From an uncultured Clostridia bacterium (lineage in GTDB: Bacteria > Bacillota > Clostridia > Christensenellales > Borkfalkiaceae): 64,000 bases of DNA. The notes under the pieces are model-generated. The model ran no database searches, was not told the DNA's origin, and was given only the letters and a program-made list of their open reading frames with translations. Positions 1-9,634 of this stretch are shown here, in pieces. The position numbers were made by a program, and so were the translations under genes. Position 1 is the first letter of the stretch. Each line of letters begins with the position of its first letter. The stretch covers positions 62,001 through 126,000 of the forward strand of contig CAKQRD010000007.1 in assembly GCA_934271275.1 (NCBI GenBank), written 5' to 3'.

Positions 1-1574
1 ACGGAGTTGCCGACGGTAGCCGAATCGTAACGTAGTTTATCTTCTTCGGAAAGAGAGGCATTCGCAAGACTGTTTTCGTTTTTTCCGAAATAGATTTGCG
101 CAAGCGCGCCGTAATTAAGAGTGTCTTTTACGAGCGTAACGAGGCTTTCGTTCTCCGACTTTAACAGCTCCTTTGCATACTGAACGAAAGAACGGGTTCT
201 CGCGCTGTCGTTAGTGCCGTTGCCGTTATAAAGAGTGAGCGTGACGACTTCCGTCATTTCCGCCGCGTTTATACGGTATTCGAAATAATACGTTTCGTTT
301 TCTTCGTCCGCATACGCCGCGTCCGCTACGGTAAGAACTATATTCTCCTTTCCGTTCCTCGCTATAACGAGCGTGGCGGCGTCTTTCACCTCGTCCGCGA
401 TAAAATACCCGAAATGCAACGCGATATCGCCTTCGAGAGCCGCGCTCGTGCTTTCCATAGAAGAAGCCGCGCGGTACCGGAGAACCACTTCTTCCCCGCC
501 CGTGGCTACGCCCGTAAGAGAAGCGTTCTTTTTATCGAACACGAAGCCGTAGTCTAAACGGAAATCCTTCATATCCGAAAAATCGTAAGGATATCCGCCC
601 GAAGCCGAATCGAACGACAGCGTTTTTACGTCCGCCGTCTTCATCTCTTCTCCGCGCTGATTAAGATATCTTACGGTAATAGCCGCGTCCGCGCGGGAGA
701 AGTTAAGCTGTGAGATTTCCGTGCCGTTTTTTATAAAGGTAAGGTTTGCGTTGACGCAATATTTTGCGTAGATTTTTTCTCCCGAACCGATATCGGCAAA
801 GTTTATGTCCGCCGTTTTTGCCGCGTCGTTTACCGAAGAATAATTTTCGGGGGTTAAAGCGACAGCGGTCGATTCGGAAGGCGTTTGCTCGTTCAGCCTG
901 ACGTAACCTATATGCCCCACCGTTATCGGACGGGCAGGGTTAAGCGCCGCCGCGGAAGCGTTAGACCTTAAAACGAAGTGAAACGCGCAAACGGTCGCGC
1001 CGTCCGGAACGACGGTATTTATCGCCTCTGCCGTCGCACCCGAATCGGGTATAATTTTTGCCGCCGCTACCACGGAAGTTTTGGGAATATACAGCGTAAA
1101 GTTCTGTTTTGCTGGTATGGTGTAATTATATCCGCTGCCATAACCGGAAAGAGCGGTACCGTTTGTATTTACCGCAAAATTCCCGTCCGCCTTCACGCGG
1201 TAAAGATTGCCGTCCGTCGTCTGAAAATACATCTGCGCGAATTGATTTCCCGCGGTATTATTGCGTTCGTCTATCTGCACGAAAAATCCGTCCGCTTCCG
1301 CAACGCTCGCGTTTTGGAGCGCATAACTTATAACGGGCGCGTTATCGGTCTTTGCCGAAGGCTGAACTTTGCCCGCAAAGGTAAACGCTCCGTTTACGCC
1401 GCTTTTTACGTTAATCCCGCCGAACGCGCCGCCCGCGGTAACGACCTGATAATCGAGTTCCGTTTCCGCAAGCACCCCTCCTTTTCTCATGCCGAGCGTC
1501 CAAAACGCCGCAAAGCATACCGCCACCGCCGCGACGAGCGCGACGACGAGCGATAACTTAAATTTTTTTGTCAT
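1..1574 (-). CDS. Secreted surface protein, C-terminus beyond the window
   Basis: About 524 residues are visible with no stop before the window edge, so the gene is partial. The ATG at 1574 follows GGAGG with good spacing. A hydrophobic segment at about residues 6-26 is a signal peptide or signal anchor. The rest is beta-rich with no enzyme motif that I recognise. The visible C-terminal part contains the pattern VKDTLNYGALAQIYFG, which recurs at the end of many clostridial secreted repeat proteins of unknown function. It is the last visible gene of the rhamnosidase operon, 43 bp after the BNR protein, so a role in binding or displaying the same glycan is inferred. Real gene: high confidence. 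Function: unknown. Confidence 0.8.
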   Translation of the reverse strand, partial: MTKKFKLSLVVALVAAVAVCFAAFWTLGMRKGGVLAETELDYQVVTAGGAFGGINVKSGVNGAFTFAGKVQPSAKTDNAPVISYALQNASVAEADGFFVQIDERNNTAGNQFAQMYFQTTDGNLYRVKADGNFAVNTNGTALSGYGSGYNYTIPAKQNFTLYIPKTSVVAAAKIIPDSGATAEAINTVVPDGATVCAFHFVLRSNASAAALNPARPITVGHIGYVRLNEQTPSESTAVALTPENYSSVNDAAKTADINFADIGSGEKIYAKYCVNANLTFIKNGTEISQLNFSRADAAITVRYLNQRGEEMKTADVKTLSFDSASGGYPYDFSDMKDFRLDYGFVFDKKNASLTGVATGGEEVVLRYRAASSMESTSAALEGDIALHFGYFIADEVKDAATLVIARNGKENIVLTVADAAYADEENETYYFEYRINAAEMTEVVTLTLYNGNGTNDSARTRSFVQYAKELLKSENESLVTLVKDTLNYGALAQIYFGKNENSLANASLSEEDKLRYDSATVGNS

Positions 1575-1617
1575 TTTTTTCCTCCTTAAACAGTTCTTTC
1601 CCGAATGGTTCCGAACT

Positions 1618-3249
1618 TTATTTTTTTTCTTTTTTAACCTTCGACTTTAAAAGTACGAAAAAGGACGCCGCCAAAGCCGCCGCAAAAAGGCTTGCGGAAG
1701 ACGAGTTAATCCCGCTTTTACAGCCGCTTTCCCCGCCGCTCGCCGAGCTTTTTTCTTTTACTTCCACCTTAAAGTTAAGAAGTCCGAAAGAGTCCTGCAA
1801 CATAAGGTCTTCTTTCTGCGGCAGAGTAGTTCTGAACGTGCCGTTATAAATACCCGTTTTGGTTTTGTCGTAGCCGCTCACGGTATAAGTCCCCGACAAA
1901 ACGTGAACGGCCCCGTATTCGTCGGTAACGGCTATTTCGGTGGGGAGATTTTTTATAACGTCTTTCGCTTCCGTGCCGAGCGGAACGGAAATTTTTCTGT
2001 CGAACGCGCCGTTTACGGAAACTATATCCGTATACTCTTTACGTATTTTGGTTATTACGATAAGCTGTTTCGCGTTTTCCGAACAGAACTCGCCCGCCTT
2101 TATATCCTCTTCCGTTAAAACGCAAAGCCTTATGCCGCCTTCCCCGTACCTGTTTTTATCGAACAGGATATAAATCGTGCCGTCGTCCGTCTGATAAAAG
2201 TCGGGATAAGAAGTGATATAGTTGTCGAGAAGAAGAGAATATCCCCACGTTTTACCGTCGTCGGTACTTAAATACGCAGTCATTTTGCGGCGGTTGGTAG
2301 AACCCATACCCTCTGCGTTTGTTATAAGTATAAGCGCGCCGGATTTTAACCTTTTTAAATCGAATCTGCTACCCGGCGTAAACAACGGCTTCGGTAGGTC
2401 CGCTTCGCCTTTCGTCCACGTCGCGCCTTTATCGCTTGAAAAATATTGTTCCATACCGCCGTTTGCGGCGTTCTCTAACCTGCGGAGCGCCCAGTATCTG
2501 CCGTCCGAAAGTTCCACGACGGTGGATTCCGCATATCTCTTTGCGTCGAGCGAAGTAACGGAAGAATTAAGCACCGACACGCGCGAAAAACTGTTGCCGT
2601 GGTCGGTAGAACGATAAAACGCCGCGTTGTTGGTGGAAGCGTCGCCCGAACCCGAAACGAAACCGATACTCCCGTCCGAAAATATAGTGGGCTTTGTAAA
2701 ACTCGAATTTTTTACGCCGATAAAAAACGGTTCGTCGTAATACGCTTCGGAAAGGTCGCCGTCCATGTTGTGGAGAGGTATCGCGTGCACGCCGACGTTC
2801 CTGTGGAAAAACAGCAAAAACAACTGTCCGAGGTCGTTATAATAGAACATCGGAACGGTTATCATCACCTCTTCCGGCGGATCTATTATCATAAACGGCT
2901 CTATCCACGATTTTCCTCCGTCCGTGCTTGCGGCTACGGTTATATAGTTGTAAGGAGAAGGCTCTTTATCGCCGCCCGTCTGCCACGCCGCGAAAATATT
3001 TTTGCCCGCGACTATCACGGAAGAAACGCCGCACCATTTTCTGTCCGAAGGATTATACGTTTCGGTAGTTCCCTCTCCGAGCGTTACGTTAAGGTCGGTC
3101 GTTTCGTCTACTATCGTTACCGTTTCCGCACGGAGAGTATGATTTACTTTCGGTTTATCTGCGAAAACCTCGTTTTTGCCCGTTACCGTAAAAACGGAAA
3201 GGCAGGTAAAAACCGCCGCGCATAACGCTATCGTTTTAAGTTTTTTCAT
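1618..3249 (-). CDS. BNR/Asp-box exo-sialidase-like surface protein
   Basis: 543 residues. Four Asp boxes of the S-x-D-x-G-x-x-W/F type are visible (STDGGKSW near residue 108, STDHGNSF near 215, SSDKGATW near 275, STDDGKTW near 330), which indicates a six-bladed sialidase-type propeller. I do not see the N-terminal RIP motif of classical GH33 sialidases, so it may be another BNR glycosidase or a binding protein. An Ig-like region follows, then a Ser/Gly linker, a hydrophobic segment at about 521-540 and a basic tail, i.e. a C-terminal membrane anchor. The N-terminus is a signal peptide. I chose the ATG at 3249 over a GTG at 3258 because MKKLK is a typical signal start; the upstream gene stops at 3251, so the two are coupled. 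Confidence 0.78.
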   Translation of the reverse strand: MKKLKTIALCAAVFTCLSVFTVTGKNEVFADKPKVNHTLRAETVTIVDETTDLNVTLGEGTTETYNPSDRKWCGVSSVIVAGKNIFAAWQTGGDKEPSPYNYITVAASTDGGKSWIEPFMIIDPPEEVMITVPMFYYNDLGQLFLLFFHRNVGVHAIPLHNMDGDLSEAYYDEPFFIGVKNSSFTKPTIFSDGSIGFVSGSGDASTNNAAFYRSTDHGNSFSRVSVLNSSVTSLDAKRYAESTVVELSDGRYWALRRLENAANGGMEQYFSSDKGATWTKGEADLPKPLFTPGSRFDLKRLKSGALILITNAEGMGSTNRRKMTAYLSTDDGKTWGYSLLLDNYITSYPDFYQTDDGTIYILFDKNRYGEGGIRLCVLTEEDIKAGEFCSENAKQLIVITKIRKEYTDIVSVNGAFDRKISVPLGTEAKDVIKNLPTEIAVTDEYGAVHVLSGTYTVSGYDKTKTGIYNGTFRTTLPQKEDLMLQDSFGLLNFKVEVKEKSSASGGESGCKSGINSSSASLFAAALAASFFVLLKSKVKKEKK

Positions 3250-3250
3250 A

Positions 3251-5152
3251 TCAGTCACCCGTGCTGCCGTAAACCCACGCGGGGAGCGACATATAGTCCG
3301 CCGCCGCGCCGAAAAGCTTTACTTCCTGCGGGACGTACGACGGGTCGTTTTTGGGATATGCGAAAGTTATTCCCATCTTTTCTTTATAAGCCTTAAAGCA
3401 CTTGTTTCTGAACGCGAGCCACTCGCTTGCGCCCTTGTCGTAACTCTGCCTTAACGCGAGATCGTATACGGAATCGAGTTCCGCTTTGTTTTTTGCCATT
3501 ATCATTTTGGGCAGAGCCTCTATCCACACCGCTTCTATATCCGCCTGTCTGTCTACGTAGGCGTTAAGTTCGTTGCGATCGGATGCGTCCGGCGGAAAGC
3601 GGAAAGGCGTTCTCGAATAGGTGCTGTTAAAATACGTCTTCTTTAATTTATAACTCGACCAGTAATAGGGCGCGACTATGCCCGCGTAATCGTCGTATTC
3701 CGAAACCATTCTCGCGTACATAGAGTTTACGAGCGGAGAAAGTCTGCCGATGCCGAGGGTTATAACGCTTCTGTTGTTGCCCTCCGTAACCGCTTTTTTG
3801 AGTTGCGCGGTGGGTTCTATAAGTCCGTACGTACAAACTTTGCCCGTTTTGGGATTTATCTCGCCGGGACGAACTTTATAGGTATACCATTCTCCCTCCG
3901 TTTCGCCGTAAATCATTTCGCGCTGTCCCTGCTCGCTCATAAGGTAGTCGAGAACTTTTATAATTCTGTCCTCTCGCTTGCAGTTTTTGGTAATCATCAC
4001 GTTATAAAGTCCGCGCCCCGCATAGTCCATCAGAAGCGGCGCGTCGCCCTTTTCGTTGGTAAGCATTATGCTGACGTAATCTTTATCCGCGGAAACGGTG
4101 TTGGTCGCCTTGTCGTACCCAGAAGCCTCTCTTTGAGAAAGCTGAACGCGGTTATCCTGATTCTTGCCGATAGAAGCGAACGCTTTGCCGTTTAATATCT
4201 GCGTTTTGCAATCGTTTATGCTGTACGCGAAGTTAGAAGAGGAAACTAGCTTTTCGGTATACAACTCGTTAAGGAAATACAAAACCTCTTTGAATTCGGG
4301 GGTATCGTACTGATAAACGTAGTTGCCTTCCGCGTCTTCGTACGGGACGCCGAAAAACTCGTTAAGCGCGGTAAGACTGGAAGAAATAACGTCGTTGACC
4401 GCGGTCTTTTCAAACGGAGAAAGCAAAACCGTGGGGTTGGAGTTGGAAAGACCTTTCGCCTTTTTCACCCATTTGCACATCTCCAAAAAGCCGGAGGGCT
4501 TCGTTATCTCTTTGTCGGGGTTAAACGCGGGATTTTCGCTCTTTTTATACGCGATATAGTCGTTAAGCCAATCGAGTCTTACGATAACGTCGCAAAGCGA
4601 ATATTGCTTGCCGCCCATCTCCTCGAATTCTTTCAGATCCGCGTCGTTATAAAAGTTGGAAGCGATGGTGTAAGTATTGCCGTCCGAAGACTTGAAATAA
4701 TCCCAATGCTCGTCGGAAACCCTGTTTAAAAGACTCGGCGCGTAACTTTCCGCTAATTTATTTATGGCGTAGCAATACCCCTCTTCCGCGAGCTGAATAC
4801 GCAATCTCGTGTTATTAAGCGATATTATGTCGGGAAGTTTGTTACCCGCTATCGCGGTGTTAAGTTCCGCGTGGTCGTTGTTGAGCGCGGTCTGGAAGTT
4901 TACTTTTACGCCCGTTCTTTTATAAATGAGCTCCTCGTAGTTCTGACTTGCCCACGCAAAGTCCATAAGCCACGTTATCTCCACGTCCTCGTCCGCGGGG
5001 TCTATCTGCATCCACGAATCCACGTTTTTGTCGTAATTCGTGGGGTAACGGGTATAATCCGCGTCGCCCGTGGAATCTCCTAATCCGCAAGCGGATAAAC
5101 AACATGCCGCAATTATAAACGCGGCAAAAAGTGCCGAAAATCTTTTTTTCAT
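3251..5152 (-). CDS. Sugar ABC transporter substrate-binding lipoprotein
   Basis: 633 residues, the size of LplA-like (family 1) binding proteins for complex oligosaccharides. The signal peptide ends in the lipobox LSAC with the lipidated Cys at residue 22. A clear AGGAG precedes the ATG. It follows two CUT1 permeases on the same strand but is separated from them by 106 bp holding two hairpins. No ATP-binding subunit is encoded nearby; CUT1 systems of this type usually share a general MsmK/MsmX-like ATPase encoded elsewhere. From the adjacent rhamnosidase I infer capture of rhamnose-containing oligosaccharides, but specificity cannot be read from the sequence. Confidence 0.88.
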   Translation of the reverse strand: MKKRFSALFAAFIIAACCLSACGLGDSTGDADYTRYPTNYDKNVDSWMQIDPADEDVEITWLMDFAWASQNYEELIYKRTGVKVNFQTALNNDHAELNTAIAGNKLPDIISLNNTRLRIQLAEEGYCYAINKLAESYAPSLLNRVSDEHWDYFKSSDGNTYTIASNFYNDADLKEFEEMGGKQYSLCDVIVRLDWLNDYIAYKKSENPAFNPDKEITKPSGFLEMCKWVKKAKGLSNSNPTVLLSPFEKTAVNDVISSSLTALNEFFGVPYEDAEGNYVYQYDTPEFKEVLYFLNELYTEKLVSSSNFAYSINDCKTQILNGKAFASIGKNQDNRVQLSQREASGYDKATNTVSADKDYVSIMLTNEKGDAPLLMDYAGRGLYNVMITKNCKREDRIIKVLDYLMSEQGQREMIYGETEGEWYTYKVRPGEINPKTGKVCTYGLIEPTAQLKKAVTEGNNRSVITLGIGRLSPLVNSMYARMVSEYDDYAGIVAPYYWSSYKLKKTYFNSTYSRTPFRFPPDASDRNELNAYVDRQADIEAVWIEALPKMIMAKNKAELDSVYDLALRQSYDKGASEWLAFRNKCFKAYKEKMGITFAYPKNDPSYVPQEVKLFGAAADYMSLPAWVYGSTGD

Positions 5153-5193
5153 CTTTTCTCCTTTTATTTTTTATACCGTTAAAGCGTTTCTTT

Positions 5194-5233
5194 GGTTTTT
5201 GGCGAAGACAAAAACCGAAGGGGTATACCCCTT
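5194..5233 (-). other. Tandem intercistronic hairpins before the binding-protein gene
   Basis: Two structures sit between the second permease and the binding protein: an 8-bp inverted repeat (5194-5201 with 5209-5216, 7-nt loop) and a perfect 16-bp palindrome AAGGGGTATACCCCTT (5218-5233). Neither is followed on the minus strand by a clean U-tract. They most likely act as RNA stability or partial attenuation elements that set the ratio of binding protein to permease. The palindrome could instead be an operator for a dimeric regulator. Confidence 0.5.
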
Positions 5234-5258
5234 AAAAATTTTTTCGTTTTTGCACGTT

Positions 5259-6140
5259 CTATCCTTTTAACGAACCCATCATAATGCCCTTGGAAAAGAA
5301 CTTTGCCACGAACGGATACGCAAGCAGAACGGGTATGGTAGAAATTATAATCGCCGCAAAAGAAAGCGTTCCCGAACTGACTTCCCCGTAATATTTTCCG
5401 TCCACGCCCGAAAGGTCGCCCTCTCTTATAAGGCGCATAAGGTAATATTGAAGCAGCCATATATCGTTTCTTTTAGAAGTGTAAAGCATGGTAGGCATAT
5501 AAGAATTCCATTTGGAAACCGCTATCCACAGTCCCACCGTCGCGAGGGCGGGCTTTGCAAGCGGCATAAATATCTGAAGCCATATTCTGATTTCTCCCGC
5601 GCCGTCCACAACCGCCGCTTCATATAAGCTGTCGTCTATACTCTTAAAAAAGTTGCTTAAAACTATCATGTTAAAAACAGAGTAGCAAGAGGGTACGACG
5701 TACACCCAGAAACTGTCGTAAAGCCCCGTTAAAACGATAACCATATAAGAGGGAATCATTCCGCCGTGAATGAACATCGTTATAAGATTCGCCAGCCAGA
5801 AAAACTTTTTGCACCTTAACCTTTTGTTGCTTACGGCGTACGCGACGCAGCTCGTTAGAAGCAGCGCGATGAAAAGAGTGATCACCGTAGACGAGAGGGT
5901 GTTAAAAAAGGACGAATACAGTCTTTTATCGCTTAAAACCACGTTATAACTCGCCCAGGTGAACTTTCTCGGAATCAGCCAGATAGGACCTTTCATCGCG
6001 TCCTGCGCGTCGTTAAGGCTGCCCGCTATCGTATACAGAAACGGATAAAACGCAAGCAACGCGAAAAGCGAAAGAACTATATAATTAACTACGTCGAAGG
6101 CGTTGAATTTGTTGCCTGCAAGTCCTCTTTTGACTTTCAT
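5259..6140 (-). CDS. CUT1 ABC permease (MalG/YtcP type)
   Basis: 293 residues with six predicted membrane helices. The cytoplasmic EAA loop is visible as EAAVVDGAGEIRIW followed by the typical I-x-x-P-L-A-K-P-A-L. It starts 2 nt after the stop of the other permease gene; a GGGGAGGG site precedes the ATG. Together with its neighbour it forms the heterodimeric membrane channel for the binding protein encoded at 3251-5152. Family assignment is firm; substrate is inferred from context to be a rhamnose-containing saccharide. Confidence 0.9.
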   Translation of the reverse strand: MKVKRGLAGNKFNAFDVVNYIVLSLFALLAFYPFLYTIAGSLNDAQDAMKGPIWLIPRKFTWASYNVVLSDKRLYSSFFNTLSSTVITLFIALLLTSCVAYAVSNKRLRCKKFFWLANLITMFIHGGMIPSYMVIVLTGLYDSFWVYVVPSCYSVFNMIVLSNFFKSIDDSLYEAAVVDGAGEIRIWLQIFMPLAKPALATVGLWIAVSKWNSYMPTMLYTSKRNDIWLLQYYLMRLIREGDLSGVDGKYYGEVSSGTLSFAAIIISTIPVLLAYPFVAKFFSKGIMMGSLKG

Positions 6141-6141
6141 T

Positions 6142-7095
6142 TTAATAAATACCCTCCCCCGTGAGTTTTTTTGCTATCGCGTTGGTAGAAGTAAGCAGTA
6201 CCAAAGAAATTATCCCCTCGAAGAGACTGAGCGCGGTAGCGGTCGAATAGTTGCCGTAAGTAAATCCGAGCGAGTACATATACGTCGCGAGGACGCGCGT
6301 CGCGGACTGGTTTGCCGTGGTCTGAAATATGTAAAACTGCTCGAAAGAGTTGTTCATAAGTCTTGACACGTTAAGGAGCAAAAACACCATAATCGTGGGC
6401 GTTATCTGCGGAAGAGTAACGTGCCACGCCTGATCCGCACGGTTTGCGCCGTCTATTATAGCCGCTTCGTACAAAGACTGGTCTATGCCCGAAATGGCGG
6501 CGGTATATACGATAGAACCCCAGCCCGTGCCTTTTATTATGCTTACGATGATTATTTTCGGATAGAAATATTGAGCAAGATTCAGATCTACGGGATTATC
6601 CTTGCTCGAAAGCCCTATTGCCTCTAAAATAGGGTTTACCACGCCGGTATTCGCGTCGGTCAGCGCAATCACTATTCCGCCGTACACCACCCACGAGATA
6701 AAGTGCGGGAAGTTGGAAATCATCTGCACCGTTCCGCGGAAATATTTGTGCTTTACTTCGTTAAGAAGCAACGCGAATATTATCGGTATCGGGAAGTTGA
6801 ATAAAAGCATTAAAAGATTTATTTTGACGGTGTTTCCGAAAACGTGCCAGAAATCCTGATCCGCAAACAGCGATTTGAAGTTATTGAGAGTCCACTCGGA
6901 CTTAAACATCGCTTTTATTATGTTCAGCGATTTGTTGCCGTTTTTGAACCCGAAAAGTATACCCGCCATGGGCAGATACGCAAATACCGCCAGAAACACA
7001 AGACTTACGGAAGCCATACATATAAGGGTTATATCCCTTTCGTTAATTTTCCGTTTTAACTTTTTTTCTCCCGCAAAAGCAGTTTTAGTAGCCAT
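6142..7095 (-). CDS. CUT1 ABC permease (LplB/YteP type)
   Basis: 317 residues, six membrane helices after a basic cytoplasmic N-terminus. The EAA loop reads EAAIIDGANRADQAWHVTLP, diagnostic of binding-protein-dependent sugar permeases. AGGAG lies 5 nt before the ATG. It is the MalF-side partner of the permease at 5259-6140 and follows the rhamnosidase gene by 9 nt, so uptake and hydrolysis are co-transcribed. Confidence 0.9.
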   Translation of the reverse strand: MATKTAFAGEKKLKRKINERDITLICMASVSLVFLAVFAYLPMAGILFGFKNGNKSLNIIKAMFKSEWTLNNFKSLFADQDFWHVFGNTVKINLLMLLFNFPIPIIFALLLNEVKHKYFRGTVQMISNFPHFISWVVYGGIVIALTDANTGVVNPILEAIGLSSKDNPVDLNLAQYFYPKIIIVSIIKGTGWGSIVYTAAISGIDQSLYEAAIIDGANRADQAWHVTLPQITPTIMVFLLLNVSRLMNNSFEQFYIFQTTANQSATRVLATYMYSLGFTYGNYSTATALSLFEGIISLVLLTSTNAIAKKLTGEGIY

Positions 7096-7104
7096 TTTTC
7101 TCCT

Positions 7105-9627
7105 TTATCCCTTTACGACGTGTTTACCCGAAAGAAACGTTTTTTCTTTTCCGAAAACTTTTACTACCGCCCGCGCGTTGGGAGGTACTGTTATTTCGAC
7201 AGTCCTTTCTTCTTCCGTATTCTTTATTTTCACGCCGATTCTACCGTAAAACGAAAGATATTCGGCGCGAACCTCCTTCACGCCGGAAACGAATTGCGGC
7301 TCGACCAGAAAAGTTTGCATGCCGCGCTCGCCGGCTATCGTTTTTATCCCCGCAAGATACTCGTAAAACCAGTAATCGTAACTTGCGAACATCGGGTGAC
7401 AATACGAGTGCATATTATCTTCTTTTTCGGAAATGTCCTTTTCCCATCTCTCCCAAATCGTCGTCGCACCGTTTTTAAGCATATATCCTATCGAAGGATA
7501 TTCGTCGTTTTTAAAAAGCCTGTAAACGACCTCGTTTTCGCCGTTTTCCGCAAGCGCGGCGATAAGATGACGGTAAGACTGACTGCCGCAGGTCATATGA
7601 TACCCGCGCGACTTTACGTCCTCTACTATCGCGTTTATAAGCCGCGGCTTTTCCGTTTCCTCGCACAGACCGAGCGAAACGGCTATCGCGTTCATCGCCT
7701 GAACGCCCTTGCAATACCGCGCGTTTGCCCTGTCGTAAAAGCGCGCGTTAAATACCTTTTTGGTCTGCAAAGCGAGTTCGGCGTACCTTTTTTCTTCTTT
7801 TTCGTCGCCGATTACCGAAGCGGCGAACTCCGTTTCTTTCAAGTGCCAGAACAGATACGCCGTGGATATTATCGGTATAGGAACGGCAAGGTTTTTACGC
7901 GTTTCCGTGCCTTCTATCACTATTGCAGGCACCCAGTCGCCGTAAAGCCCGAGAGGCAATATCCCGTCTTCCGTTTTTGAATACAGATAATCCGTCCAAC
8001 GCTTGAAATAAGGGTAATACTTTTCGGTAAGCCGCGAATCGCCGTACCTTTCGTACGCGAACCTGCCGAGGAGCAGATAAGAAACGGAAACGGGATCCGC
8101 CACCTCTCCGCCGATGTAGTACGGAGCGGTATCTTTTATCGCGCCGTCCGCGTCCATCGTACAGGTTATGTCCTCCGCGATTTTTTCGAGAAATATTTCC
8201 ATTCCGAAATTATTAACCGTCTGATATAACCGCGAAGTCATATCGTTAAGCCATTGCATACGCTCGTCGCGCTGCGGGCAATCCGTCAAAATGGAATGAT
8301 GATTACATTCCTCGGTGCGGAACGCCGCTTGGTGCATCGCGTTCAAATCCTCGTCCGAACACTCGAAATATCCCGTAACGCGCGTACCCGTACGGAGCTT
8401 TTCCGCAATAACCGAAATAATTTCCGCGCCCTCTGCGGTTATCTCCGCATATCTGAACCCGCGGTAAGAAAATTTCGGCTTATAAACCTCTTCTCCCTCG
8501 CCCTTTAATACGTAACGATCGGTATTTGCGGCGTTACGCATGCTTTTAACGTTTATTTCCCCGCTATTTAAAAGCGTTTCCGCAAAACGCATAACGACCG
8601 TTGCTCCGCGTTTGCCGCCGACTTTTATTTCTACCCGTCCCGTAAGCTCCGCGCCGAAATCGTATATTTTCTTTCCTCCGACCGTGCGTTCGGAAACGGG
8701 TTTTATTCTGCCCGTAACCTCTATCGCGGGGAGTTGCTGAACTTTTAAGCGCATTCCTTCGGGGCGAAGCTTTACCGCCGCGTAATACCAACCCGCCGTA
8801 AGCCCCCATTCGGGGTGATATTCGCTGAACCCTTCTATACTTTCTTCCAGCCTTGCGTCGTAGGTTTCGCCGTCGAACACAGAGGAGAACGTTACGGGAG
8901 ATTTTCTCGCCTTCCACCCGCGCTCGTATTTACCGGAAGTAACGATTTTTTCTTCGCCGTCTTTAAACTTAACGTAAAAAATCGCCGCACACTCCGCAAT
9001 ACCGTTCCAGCCGCCGGACGCTATAAGCCCCGCGCCGTTCTTTTCTTTTACGTAATCGGTGACGTCGTAAACGTTTATGTACCGAAGCTTGTCGTAATCG
9101 CTCTGCGCTGGATTCAACAGATTTTCGCCGAGCCTTTTGCCGTTAAAATAAAACTCGTGATACCCTACCGCGCAGACGTATGCCCTTGCGCGCTCCACCG
9201 CTTTTCCGCTCGGCAAAGAAAAATCTCTGCGAAACGCTATCGCCGCGCCCTCCGCGGAATAGGGCAAAATCCTGAACGAGGGCATAAAACTCTCTTCTCC
9301 GCAAGCGATTTCAAAATAATTTACGTCGCTTTCCGCTTTTCCTTTAACGGTAGTTACAAATACTTTAACGTAATATCTTCCGAAGCGTTTCAGCGGCGCT
9401 CCGGCATACGAAACGGAAACGCTTTCCGCCGACTTCACCTCGCTCGAATCCCAAAGATCTCCGATGCCCGCCGCCGTTTTTTCCGCGTCGTCCGATACTA
9501 TAACCCGATAGGAAGTCTGCAAAAGTCCGTCTTCCTCTTCGTATTCCCAGCCGAACCGCGGCGCAAAAGTATCTACGTCTATCGGGTTTATACGGTATTC
9601 CGTTGTAAAATTTTTAATTCTGCACAT
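7105..9627 (-). CDS. Alpha-L-rhamnosidase, GH78
   Basis: 840 residues from the chosen start. The order is an N-terminal beta domain (starting FTTEYRINPIDVD), a rhamnosidase N-domain containing GGWN, an (alpha/alpha)6 barrel, and a C-terminal beta domain. Family signatures are CPQRDERMQWLND, which carries the acidic residues around the active site, and GATTIWERWEKD with the second catalytic Glu. No signal peptide is present, so it acts in the cytoplasm on imported oligosaccharides. The frame is open upstream to 9681, but the ATG at 9627 begins at the conserved N-terminus and lies 7 nt after the upstream stop. It releases terminal alpha-L-rhamnose; aglycone specificity is unknown. Confidence 0.92.
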   Translation of the reverse strand: MCRIKNFTTEYRINPIDVDTFAPRFGWEYEEEDGLLQTSYRVIVSDDAEKTAAGIGDLWDSSEVKSAESVSVSYAGAPLKRFGRYYVKVFVTTVKGKAESDVNYFEIACGEESFMPSFRILPYSAEGAAIAFRRDFSLPSGKAVERARAYVCAVGYHEFYFNGKRLGENLLNPAQSDYDKLRYINVYDVTDYVKEKNGAGLIASGGWNGIAECAAIFYVKFKDGEEKIVTSGKYERGWKARKSPVTFSSVFDGETYDARLEESIEGFSEYHPEWGLTAGWYYAAVKLRPEGMRLKVQQLPAIEVTGRIKPVSERTVGGKKIYDFGAELTGRVEIKVGGKRGATVVMRFAETLLNSGEINVKSMRNAANTDRYVLKGEGEEVYKPKFSYRGFRYAEITAEGAEIISVIAEKLRTGTRVTGYFECSDEDLNAMHQAAFRTEECNHHSILTDCPQRDERMQWLNDMTSRLYQTVNNFGMEIFLEKIAEDITCTMDADGAIKDTAPYYIGGEVADPVSVSYLLLGRFAYERYGDSRLTEKYYPYFKRWTDYLYSKTEDGILPLGLYGDWVPAIVIEGTETRKNLAVPIPIISTAYLFWHLKETEFAASVIGDEKEEKRYAELALQTKKVFNARFYDRANARYCKGVQAMNAIAVSLGLCEETEKPRLINAIVEDVKSRGYHMTCGSQSYRHLIAALAENGENEVVYRLFKNDEYPSIGYMLKNGATTIWERWEKDISEKEDNMHSYCHPMFASYDYWFYEYLAGIKTIAGERGMQTFLVEPQFVSGVKEVRAEYLSFYGRIGVKIKNTEEERTVEITVPPNARAVVKVFGKEKTFLSGKHVVKG

Positions 9628-9634
9628 TCTTTTT

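Noticed and set aside
7120..7980. Plus-strand ORF of 286 codons opposite the rhamnosidase gene
   Set aside because: The minus strand encodes unmistakable GH78 motifs here; the opposite frame has biased Arg/Phe/Tyr composition and no homology that I recognise.
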